Origin: Argopecten irradians
Taxonomy: Eukaryota > Mollusca > Bivalvia > Pectinida > Pectinidae
Assembly: GCF_041381155.1 (NCBI RefSeq)
Contig: NC_091134.1
Coordinates: 61,434,902-61,498,901 of the forward strand
Reading direction: 5' to 3'
Length of the DNA: 64,000 nucleotides
Below, in pieces: positions 54,318-64,000 of this stretch; position 1 is the stretch's first letter, and each line of letters opens with the position of its first letter. Made by a program: the position numbers and the translations under genes. The notes beneath the pieces were generated by a model. The model was given only the letters and a program-made list of their open reading frames with translations. It had not been told where the DNA came from and ran no database searches.

Positions 54318-56234
54318 TTCTGAGTCGCAAGTGTTTGGATACATCATATTGAGCACATACAAATATTTTCTCTGTAAAAGTATAGCGCACACATAAATCT
54401 TATTATTCATATATGGCAGATATAAAAACAAAAATCGATATATACAATAGAACGTTAATTAATCAAACAAACAAACTTTCATGCCTATGTGACAAATGAT
54501 AAAAATTGACATAAAGTTAAGTGTAAACATAGCATGAGCCCTATTTTACTTTTTGACTTTTTTTCGTGCCCAGTCTTGCCAGAATGGGATTTAATATCGA
54601 TTATTTTGTGCTGTATTACTTCTATAATATTACAAAAATATGAAGTTTTATTATTTGTGTTATTTTGTATTGGTTCTTCTCCATTACCTAATTTATTTAG
54701 TCATCATCACGTGTATTGTAGCCCGAATGCGCCGTTAACCGATTTGTATGGATAAGAGAAGAGGTATTCCGAAAACGGTCAAATGACTATTAGCAACACG
54801 ACTTATAATAGTGGTGATTTAAGGTATTGTCCGGCGATAAACATTTTCAATGTTACTCTTGTATTCTTTGGTTAAAGACCACTTCATGTTAGAGATTGTG
54901 TCTGATTCACAGTGTCGGAAATGCATGGATAATTCAGTAACTTTGGATTAAATTGAAGGTAAGACATTCAGGGTAATTTATACCCTATGAAATAAGTTCC
55001 GGGCACCTGTCAAAAAGTCGTCTCTTCGCATAGTTCTTTATAATTCAATAATTTTCATCTTTATCCGGTAATAATTATTCTTATCAAAGAGCTTTGTGTT
55101 TCTATCTGTTCATCGGTGAACACCATTTACCAAAATTAATGGTACATGTAATTATTTTGTTTATCATGTGACAAGTGTAGTATCCAGTGTACATAAACAA
55201 ATCAAACTGCACATGTATTCAGGACCTATATTAACTTATAATTCAAGTCCAAAATTCAATAAAGCAGAATTGAAATTCATTCTAGAGATTTATTTTTTGT
55301 GTTTGTGAAACTTTCTGGATGTAATTTCCAAAAATTCTGTGCCGTTATTTATGAAACATTCGTATTTCTTCCTGTGATTGTAACTTATTCTTGGATGCTT
55401 CACAATCCATTCCAAGTAGTATTCTCAAAAAAATGTTCACGTGAAAGTTTATCTATACACATATATGATTCGGGTCCATATGTCGCGAAACCTTTCTTAT
55501 AAAATTAATTCTGTCCCCTTTCTCAAAACGGCACTTAGATGTAAAATAAGGAATGGGATCGATATTTATAGTTTTTCACAATCTTTACATACAGCTGTAC
55601 TTCATTCCATGTTCATGTTGGTGTAGGCCTATATGTTAACATTTGGGTTACATATCGTGTTGTATGCCTGCAGGGTATTTTCCACAGCATATGAGGTGAA
55701 TAGTACGTAGTGTATATTTTCGAAGCGAATGAAATCTCCATCCGCATGCATTCGTTCCCATAGTAACATATTTTCATAGTTATATATCGATTAATTTAAC
55801 AGGTTTTTTTCACACAATTTTAGAGGGAAATTGTGCTGTCTTGACATATTAAATCAAATGCTTTCGAAGATTACAATCTATTTAAATATTTATAATATTG
55901 GTTATAAATCCAGTATGTTTGTACAGTTGAATTATCAAGATACTGGAATAAATGTGAAAAAATATCTGCTTTCCTAAAGTTTCTGTTTTGTGCTACCAAG
56001 ACATCACGGGATTCTTTTCCTTCACATGCAAAACATAAACTATGGCCTCGGAATGTAGCGAAAACAAATTAAGTGACCCAAATCAACCACTGCGTTTTCT
56101 AAGTAAACTCGAAAATAGCCGCAGAATATTTTGGTAAAGTTTTGGTTTATTATATTTTCATTCATATAATCGTTCTACTTTATGACTTACATGTACGTGT
56201 CATCAATTTGTTGCAGATCAACAGCTCTATAACC
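54318..56234. other. Unassigned stretch with a SINE tail fragment and an intron end
   Basis: A SINE tail is present at 54,452-54,476 (AACGTTAATTAATCAAACAAAC). The last part contains the acceptor TTTGTTGCAG at 56,207-56,216, probably the end of a 5' UTR intron of the F-box gene. No other gene was recognised. Confidence 0.55.
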
Positions 56235-57572
56235 ATGTCGGCTTACTGGGAAACCCTACCGGAAGTTGTACTGGGCAAGGTTTTCAGGGATCTCGATGTT
56301 GCCGGGAAAATTGCCATCCGATCCACATGTTTGGGCTGGAGGCGTGCGTCTTCTAGACCGGAAGTCTGGAAGACATTTTCATATTCCGAGAAAAATATCT
56401 GGGAAGCGTTGTTTCCGTCGGGGATGCCTGCATCTATTGAGGATCTTGAGGAGTATAGAAAATTTCACGAGGAGCTGTTGTTTTGTGTTCGAACATTTGG
56501 GCCATTCTTTTCAGACGTGGAACTAGAGCTAAAGGGCAACCAGTCATGGGAGGTATTCGAATGCCTTTCTAAGGTCAGTCAAAAAGTGAAGTCTTTTACA
56601 CTGTTGAAACGGATTGAAGGGGAGACATTTTCAGCTCCCCTGAAAGCCGCAATTTTCGAATTCTGTAAAAGAAATGTCAGAATTGCAAACGTGCATATAG
56701 ATGATTTGAATTTCCAAGGACAGAAAAACGAGTCTCTCCCGATTGGGTTGACACATTCCAGCTGTTTACAAAGTTTACGAATCGTCAACTCATTCAAGGG
56801 CTGTTCGTTAAGTAACCTAATGTATCTGGTGAACCTGCGGGAACTTTCGATAAACCCAAACCAAATGAACTTTAGCTTGTTGAAACATTTAGCTGGGCGC
56901 TCACTGCGACGCCTGAATATTATAGCTAACTACAAAACTAAAGACTTCTACAACGAGGCGTTGAGTAACTTTCACTGGCAGGAGATACGACAGTGTGGAC
57001 CAAAACTCCGCGTCCACTGCCGGCTAGCCGTGCTACACGAGTGGACAGAGAAAGAGGTGCTCTTGAAATCGAACATGCCCCTTACCTCTCTTGTATATCG
57101 GAAGAACCGTTTGGTAAAGAGCTGGTCGGAATTGAGCCGTATACTTAGCAACTACAGAGAAACCCTGGATGAGCTGGTGGACTTCAGCTTAAGTGATTGT
57201 GTCTACAAACACTCGGACCACATGGTGTATTCCGAAAGGATTGATGGACATATCTTAGACATTGTCAGATGGTGTCCAAAACTTTCCACGTTCACTGTCA
57301 AAGAAACAGTTTCAAGTGCGACCATTCTTCTCATTGCATTCCAGAAGCGCGATTTTCCAAATTTATTTATTCGAGAGGACATGATAGTGTATTTGAATGA
57401 TCTTCCTGATGATGTAACTGACGATTTAGCTGCCAAGGATTTCGTTGACAGCAATTGGCAGAAAGGCATATTCAGTCGAGCCATGTCCTGTTTATTAGGT
57501 CGGGACTGGCGTCTGCTAGACAAAGAAGAATATTACCAAATAGTTCAAGAAAGGTACAGTGCGTTATTGTGA
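56235..57572 (+). CDS. F-box protein, LRR-like, intronless CDS
   Basis: The ATG at 56,235 (MSAYWETLPEVVLG) is preferred to the open-frame ATG at 56,142: the acceptor TTTGTTGCAG at 56,207-56,216 lies just upstream, and the earlier 31 residues read like intron translation. The product has 445 residues. Residues about 5-50 form an F-box (WETLPEVVLGKVFRDLDVAGKI, ST-CLGWRRASSRPEVWKTF), which in this family binds Skp1 of an SCF ubiquitin ligase. The remainder contains leucine-rich segments (LQSLRIVN, LRELSINPN, LRRLNIIAN, LSTFTV) that probably recognise a substrate. It resembles FBXO33/FBXO39-type proteins in layout, but I cannot assign an orthologue. The frame is intact with a non-repetitive sequence. 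Confidence 0.88.
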   Translation: MSAYWETLPEVVLGKVFRDLDVAGKIAIRSTCLGWRRASSRPEVWKTFSYSEKNIWEALFPSGMPASIEDLEEYRKFHEELLFCVRTFGPFFSDVELELKGNQSWEVFECLSKVSQKVKSFTLLKRIEGETFSAPLKAAIFEFCKRNVRIANVHIDDLNFQGQKNESLPIGLTHSSCLQSLRIVNSFKGCSLSNLMYLVNLRELSINPNQMNFSLLKHLAGRSLRRLNIIANYKTKDFYNEALSNFHWQEIRQCGPKLRVHCRLAVLHEWTEKEVLLKSNMPLTSLVYRKNRLVKSWSELSRILSNYRETLDELVDFSLSDCVYKHSDHMVYSERIDGHILDIVRWCPKLSTFTVKETVSSATILLIAFQKRDFPNLFIREDMIVYLNDLPDDVTDDLAAKDFVDSNWQKGIFSRAMSCLLGRDWRLLDKEEYYQIVQERYSALL

Positions 57573-58899
57573 TTCTAAAGCTTTGTTACAACGTGAAAAG
57601 TGCGCATAATGTTTTAAAAGACTGTATGCCTAAAGGAACATATGGATGTCTGTTTACAACATGTCTTATCACATAGAGAATGGACAGAGCTTTCAAAAGT
57701 AGGATTTTTATATATGTCAACTGCAAGTCGCTAATGTTTCATTCCTTAGGTTATTTAGAACAATTTCTATGTCACAACTTTAAACTTAGTACCATATTAG
57801 ATCATGATTTTGATAAATGTCGCGAGATATTAAATTTTGCGTATTTGGAGGAATCGCCGAATTTAGCGAAATTCAAAACCTAACAACTATACAGTCCCAG
57901 TACTTGAGAACAAGTTTGAGTTCCACGAAATGCTTTATTAGAAGTAAATTTTCTAGCGGTTCATGTCACAGGGACATCGACTAAAACAAATCCGAGAGTG
58001 CCAAATGTAGTAAGAGTTTGGAATATTGATCACACGTACCCTAGTTTACATAGTAACATACTAGTAGTATCAAAACAGTCGGGAGAAATCCGGGAAGGTA
58101 AATGAAGCTTTGTTAGGGAAATCGTTAACAATTATTCCAATGTATTGGATAGCGGGTACCAGATATAACGATAGTGACAGTAACCCCTGTAGATCGAGGG
58201 TGGTATGTACCTTATTGTTTTAACAATTTTCTGTTATGATTAATATTTGTTAACGCCTTGAAGTTTTTTTTAATGAAAAGAAAACATTATCAAATGCAAC
58301 GTTGTTGTCTTAGTTATTGCTTCGAAAATTAATGAAATGACCACTCTGCAATACAATAAATATGTATCCATGCAAACCCCATGAATATATTAAAAATAAA
58401 ACATAACGCAAACTACATCATCGAGCATTAAGTCAATGTTTATTTTAAATATAACATGCAGTAAGTCAAGATACACCCAACCATTGCCAATTAACTATAA
58501 AACAAATTGCAGTAATATTGTCCGGAGGAACATCTTTCTGACGTATACGTTGACAATGACTGAAAGCGAGCGTAGTCTCTCGTGGAAACTGAATCCAGTA
58601 ACACTGTTATGTCTATCTCTACAGATTTCACATAAACTGAATAATAAATGTATGTTTATTGGGTAATATTGTTAAGGACTGCAACAAAAGGATCCTCCAG
58701 ATAGAAGCCTATATCGTAAGGTATGATATTATCACGATACGCTGTTACGTAATCCTTGTTTATCGGACAGACATCTGTCAAGCTGTCAGATTCAGAGTAA
58801 ATCGGACTATGCGTCGAATCGTTATTGCATTATCTAGTCCTAAATTACAGATTGGAGATCAAGATAACCGTACCGCAGGCTTCCAAAAATTACACAATA
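57573..58899. other. Downstream of the F-box gene, no gene recognised
   Basis: Presumed 3' UTR and intergenic DNA. Frames at 57,680 and 58,436 lack recognisable motifs. Confidence 0.5.
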
Positions 58900-60530
58900 A
58901 ACCACGCATAAACATATCAAAACAGGAAATGTTGTCCTATGTGACCACAGGTACATGTAAAATATACTTAGCTCGCTTAGTTGACCAACAATCCGTGAAC
59001 ACATCAAATTGCGTCACTGCCCAAGTAAGTCCCTCTGTTAAATGCAGAAACATCGACCACTTCTGTACTCCACCAAGGCCATCCACCTCACAATTCTTCC
59101 CCAATCGGAACACTCAGACGCCCAACCCCGAAAAGAACTTGATGATATTTGTTTACTTCCAGAGCATATGAAACAAAAAGAAATCTTGGAAAAGCTTATT
59201 GATAGCTCAGACCCAGATTTCATTATGAATCAGAAACATGGCTGGAGGCTTGATTTTTCTAAGCTCTTCCCACACAGTCGCCATGTCATTGTCAGATGAG
59301 ACAGGCCATCCATGAATGGAAGGGTTCTTATAGCTTTCGGAATGAGCTTGTCTGCAAAAGTATCACCATACATGACCATGGGTCTGAATCGGTGGTGATA
59401 AGTATAAGCTATAACTGGACCGACAAGATATCAATCCTGGCACTACAGACCAACTGACAACAACATGGCATGAAACCAACATGTGCACGACTACACTACA
59501 GAGAAATAGGTCGATCTCAACCCCAGTTCGACAGTTGGATTGCGGGAGAAAATATAGTACCTACCAGACGTGAACTAGGAATCCATGTCCATGGCCACAA
59601 CTTCTCCAAACATTTCAACGAGCTCGTCATTTCAATCATTAATTATTGTGGCTTATAACAAGTCGTTGACTTTCCAACCCGGGACATTTACCTCCGTGAC
59701 ATCTTACAAACTGAGCATCGCTAATAAACCCTGTTCTTATTAGTACCATCCATTGTCACGACAAACGCAAACAATCGGGCACAATATTATTGCTCAATCC
59801 AGCATCGAATATACCAATAAAACAAAGTCGTCGAAACACTCATTCAGGACGCATGTGATCAATTAGCCATCGAGGAATACCACAGCGTAAACAAGATCTG
59901 GGCAGCTCATGCGTAGCATCAAGAAGCGTTTACGTCCCAAAGTGCTTTCAACTCGGTAAGTGCGTCAGAAAAAAACATGAATTAGAACCGCTGAAAGAGA
60001 CTGGGGACTTATGCAACCCATAAGGTGTGTCATGCAGCACATAGCAGCTATGTCAGCAATCTGCTTGATTTCAGTAAGACAGGCAATAGCAGGAAGCCGT
60101 TATCTTATGGGAAATGCAAGCAGATAGACTCCTCCAGAGTATTCCCTTGAGGAAAGATGGTCTTCTCGTGATTGAGTCCAGTGTCAAAGCTGACATACTG
60201 AACATCAGCTTTGTTCTGCACACAACGAGGAGGATCTAGCATTAGTCTCTGATGGTGTTCATCATCCACAGTAATGGCATGGACCGGCATTAATCTCGAC
60301 GTCCTTCCCGGCTAGCAGTACGGGTTCAGAGAGAAAAGAGAGAAGTGTTCCTGACCATAGACGAAGGGAGTCTTGGATGATGCAGTTGTCCTTTACTTTT
60401 CGAAAGCTTTCGACTCAATTTAACATCGGTTAGTTGGAAATGTCCTGCGGAAGGCAGTTCGGCATACTAAGGACATCACAGTGTCACGGCCATGCTTTAG
60501 AGGCTTGGCTGGCACACCCTGCTGGATGGG
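58900..60530 (+). mobile_element. Ancient LINE remnant (Jockey/CR1-like)
   Basis: Translated pieces follow the order of a LINE ORF2: endonuclease text (HILTILPQSEHSDAQ; ELVISIINYCGL and QVVDFPTRDIYLRDIL near 59,620-59,710), a linker (YVSNLLD; RKPLSYGKCKQIDSS; LRKDGLLVIESSVKADIL, 60,045-60,210) and a reverse transcriptase remnant (YFSKAFDSI near 60,400-60,425). Stops and frame changes are frequent, so the copy is very old. Confidence 0.65.
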
Positions 60531-60537
60531 AAAGCCT

Positions 60538-61040
60538 TTATTAGCTCACCTGGCCCAAAGGGCCGGTGAGCTTATGTCATGGCGCGGCGTCCGTCGTCCG
60601 TCCGTTCGTCCGTCCGTCCGTCAACATTTCCTTTAAATCGCTACTAGTCATAGAGTTCTGCATGGATTGTAACCAAATTGGCCACAAACATCCTTGGGGG
60701 AAGGGGAACAGAACTTATATAAATTTTGACTCTGACCCCCGGGGGCAGGAGGGGCGGGGCCCAATAGGGGAAATAGAGGTAAATCCTATAAATCGCTACT
60801 TGTCCTAGAGTTCTGCATGGATTGTAACCAAATTTGGCCACAAACATCCTTGGGGGAAGGGAAACAGAACTTGTATATATTTTGGCTCTGACCCAAGGGG
60901 GGCAGGAGGGGTGGGGCCCAATAGGGGAATTAGAGGTAAATAATTGAATTTCTTCAGAAAAGAAACAATGAACCTGTATTTAGAACATTACTTGACATTA
61001 AAAACCAGGTGAGCGATACAGGCCTTCTGGGCCTCTTGTT
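60538..61040 (+). repeat. Dispersed repeat with foldback start and two 155-bp internal units
   Basis: It starts with the hairpin AGCTCACCTGGCCC/GGGCCGGTGAGCT (60,543-60,572), then (CCGTCCGT)n (60,590-60,622). Two units of about 155 bp follow, each with TAGAGTTCTGCATGGATTGT (60,648 and about 60,806). It ends GGTGAGCGATACAGGCC...GGGCCTCTTGTT. I recall similar repeats in bivalve genomes. Confidence 0.8.
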
Positions 61041-61453
61041 TTTTTATGATACATTGGCTCAAAATAATGATATTTCACAAAGTACTCAACTCGTTTCTCG
61101 TTAAGACGGACACTGGATTATTATCTTGATACCCATCCTCACCTAGGTAGCAGACCCTTCCTTTGTAACATGTTTTATTTGTATGTTGACTATTGTGGAT
61201 TGCTCAAGATTTTAATGTGAACTTTCGTGATTAGATCCAAAGAAAAAGAAGAAGAAGAAGACTAGAATTTTGTTTATTGTCTAAATATTAAAAATTACAC
61301 ATTTGATGTGAATGGTAATAAGTCGAAACATCATACTTTTGAGAGTCCGATGATTTTGAAAATCAAATTAGTAATTACATATCTTACATGTAATAAGATG
61401 ATAATTAAAGCATTAATATTTCTTTCTTTAAAAAAAAATTAAAAAAAATATCA
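61041..61453. other. Unassigned stretch
   Basis: AT-rich, with an AAG repeat at about 61,243-61,260. It includes the T-run that would terminate the minus-strand tRNA. Confidence 0.5.
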
Positions 61454-61525
61454 GGTTCCGACGAGTTTCGAACTCGTGACCTTCTGCGTGTTAAGCAGAC
61501 GTGATAACCACTACACCACGGAACC
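61454..61525 (-). tRNA. tRNA-Val (anticodon AAC)
   Basis: A complete 72-nt gene on the minus strand, identical in sequence to the Val-AAC at 31,386. The acceptor stem GGTTCCG/CGGAACC, anticodon arm TCTGC-TTAACAC-GCAGA and T arm are perfect. A run of eight T begins about 7 nt downstream (plus strand AAAAAAAAT at 61,441-61,449). No LINE A tail is attached, and it lies outside the array. Confidence 0.95.
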
Positions 61526-64000
61526 TTGATGATGGTATTGAGTTAAAAAGTAAATAGATACCTGTAGCCAGATCCAGAGGATTTTACACATTTATTTGAA
61601 CTAATACATGGTACATGTATCTTTGTGATTGATACTTACTAATGACGATACATGTATATCAAATACAAATTAATGTCTGAGGGATTACTTGTTCGCAATT
61701 ATTGCTACATTTATTAACAAAGCAGTGTAATGAAGACACGCGAGATGTTCCGAGTACTGTCAGTATAACGTTATATTTGGTTTGTACTATTTTTAGAAAC
61801 ATATATTGTCAGTAACGATGTTTACATTCGTTTTGCCATATAATAGTTATTATTCTACAGAATGGTTTCTTTAATCATTTCATGCGTTGCAACTCAAAAA
61901 TAAAATGAGATTGCGTGAGCCTGTTAACAAGTTAACACGTGAATCGAACGCGACAAATTTTGGGGCGATATGTTGCCATCTCACCGTTTCCGGAATGCGT
62001 CGCTCAGGAATTGTGGGATAGTGCATTCCATGCGAAAGCTTCACAACACTTTGATGTTGTGAAAATCAAACACAGGTATGCGATTTTATTCTCTTATTTA
62101 AACCAGTGTAAAAGTGTCAGCACTCTGATGGTAATTTATTTAAACGATATGTTTTATATATCGATGTGTGTATGTAATGGACGTCTGTAAAATGAACCAA
62201 CACCATAAAAAACCTAAGGTTGGTTACACTCGGATTTGACAGATGAGATGTCATGATGATAGTAAATTTTAAATCTTCACCATAAGTGTCTACAATTTCT
62301 GGCGCCGGTTTAATATACATTCCTTTATTGAAAGTTTCCCAAAGCATTACATAAGTTTGGGAAGTTCCTTAAGAGTTTTCCCTTAACTGTAGGCCTAATG
62401 TAATGCTTTCTTACAGTATGAGGGATTTATTCAAGTTATGTTTGTGAAACTGGGGCCTAGATACACACACAAATGATCGTTTTACATTTGTGTGTACGCG
62501 TATATTAAACACAAACACTGTTACTATCAGTCGTTATTTCAGCAGTCTTTAGACTCGCGCTACCAATGCTCAGTCACTACCAATTCTCTGTCGCCTATCG
62601 CATATTTCCACATAGTTTTGAAATTGAAAATCCTCATAACTTGTTGCCATAATCATTTTGATTTCTTTGTATCAGTTATTTTCTTCATTCCATCGATAAG
62701 TAGTGCCATTTTAGGATGTACAATTTTATATGTAAGCAGCTAGACAATAATGTCGAAAAATCTGTGCCATTTTTAGAGGTTTCACTTGAAAAAAAGTTGG
62801 GGAAAAAATAATAAAAAGGCATTTCATCATACAAAATGACAAGAAGTATTGCTAATACAATTATAAAAAAGTGATTAAAAGAGTTAGTGGTAAAAAATCT
62901 GTAGTTTTGTTGAAAACTAACTTTTTATCACTTGGGGTCCATATTTTGGTTATGCTTTTTACACTATCGCAAGCAGCCGTCAGCAACTGGACATCGGATA
63001 ATTCTTTCCAAGCACCTGTTTATTTCTAATGGAATTTCATTTGTTAACAACCACAAATTCTTTCATTGTTGATGTTTTCATACAGTTTAGATAATTATGA
63101 ACGCACTGCCATCAGTTTTATTTATTTTCTTCCTTTTGTTTTGTTAAAAGAAGGGTGACCGAGCATTTGTCTCCACCACATGAAAAATCAATATTTGACC
63201 TACTAACATGCGATTGGTACCAAAAATAGATGTTACATATCACATGATCAAAATTTCCTTGGAAATGATTGTTCTTGCAATGTCTCCATTTTCAACAACA
63301 AAATCATCTCAATCTATTGATCTAGAATCTCCAAATTAAGAATTCAAAAAGGTTAATTGTTTAATTTTTGTGACAGAGCATTGTTACACTAAGTCTAGGA
63401 TAAGATATCGACAACTGCAGTCTGTCAGAAATCATCCATTGTGTTTTACATTGCTATACCATTGCAGCTAATTATAAGCCTTTAGTTTGTTACAGAAAAA
63501 TGTACACATGGCAAAGTGTAGCCTTTTAATAATGTATTATTTTAGTAGTTTGTTAGATTTAAATGTATATAAGTAAGATCTTTATAAAGAATTATTTGCT
63601 GATCTTTGTTTCTGGTGAGTACAGAACACCATTTTGTCTGAAGAGGAATTGTGAGTAGAAGTTCTAAATGTTGTGTTCCTATTTCGTTATAGAGATACTT
63701 ATGTATCTATATGTAATTAATGTTCATTGTTTGTCCATATCAGATCCAAATTTCTGTGTCCATGTTTATTTTAAGGACATTTAACATTTTTATTTGACTA
63801 ATGACCTACCAGTTCACTGGGTAATACATGAAGTTGTACTGGAATAGAAATAAAAATGTGTAACTCAAAAGTTACTATTGAAGTTTTCATTTTTATTGTT
63901 ATGAAATATTTAAACCAGCTGTTTTTTCTGTTCAGAATCACTAGTGTCCATGGAAATAACCTTTCTCCCTTTATTATAATATTATATATCTTGACGTATA
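61526..64000. other. Unassigned end of the window with a MITE end
   Basis: A right-end fragment of the AGTTTCA MITE lies at about 62,330-62,457 (TAATGCTTTC, GTGAAACTGGGGCC). The open frame at 61,939 starts at GTG and could be an exon (a donor-like CACAG|GTATGC ends it near 62,075), but nothing identifies it. No other feature was seen. Confidence 0.45.

Noticed and set aside
59042-59299. Possible host exons in 58.7-59.3 kb
   Set aside because: The surrounding text follows the order of a LINE ORF2 with many stops, so an old LINE is the simpler reading.
61939-62190. 83-aa frame with a donor-like end
   Set aside because: It has no ATG start, no recognisable domain and no partner exon in view.

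Overview
This is a eukaryotic, AT-rich, animal window, most likely from a bivalve or other mollusc. That is an inference from three things: GT-AG introns, abundant ACATGTA-type words, and interspersed repeats of kinds I associate with bivalve genomes (a tRNA-headed SINE ending in TTAATTAATCAAACAAAC, an element opening with a GCTCACCTGGCCC hairpin, and several LINE types). Most of the window is transposable-element DNA. Only two protein-coding host genes are well supported: a cathepsin L-like cysteine protease (minus strand, eight coding exons, 33,197-37,712) and an intronless F-box protein (plus strand, 56,235-57,572).

From 1 to about 31.5 kb lies a decayed tRNA-Val gene array. The order AAC - UAC - CAC can be read from overlapping remnants, with recurring spacers of about 0.2, 0.4 and 1.4 kb. 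Copies lie in both orientations. Intact-looking genes are Val-CAC (2,746), Val-UAC (30,661, minus) and Val-AAC (31,386, plus; 61,454, minus). The others are halves, interrupted genes or degenerate copies.

The most interesting system is a Tx1/L1-like LINE ('LINE A') whose 3' end joins the same base of a tRNA-Val gene at three loci: an A-run followed by TCACG, ending at 2,270, 4,380 and 18,983. At 4,234-4,431 both halves of a Val-AAC gene survive, flanked by a perfect 17-bp target duplication that is the anticodon arm. This supports a retrotransposon that inserts into the anticodon arm of tRNA-Val genes. The 14-kb composite at 4,532-18,983 is one LINE A copy split by at least six later events: two other LINEs in ORF1, a DIRS-order tyrosine-recombinase retroelement (10,412-15,243) in ORF2, a LINE tail with a 260-bp direct duplication, and two small insertions near the 3' end.

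Other regions: a Gypsy-type LTR fossil at 1-1,309 with RNase H directly before the polypurine tract and LTR; a second Gypsy fossil at about 21.35-22.2 kb; a SINE at about 25.2-25.8 kb; CR1/Jockey-type LINE remnants on the minus strand at 26.8-30.3 kb. From 40 to 47.2 kb there are non-autonomous DNA elements and inverted repeats, including a 2.0-kb element with perfect 32-bp terminal inverted repeats. A second Tx1/L1-like LINE occupies 47.2-54.3 kb, with coiled-coil ORF1, a 1.9-kb inter-ORF gap and a broken ORF2. An old LINE remnant (58.9-60.5 kb) and a foldback-ended repeat (60.5-61.0 kb) precede the last tRNA-Val. I recognise no gene in the final 2.5 kb.
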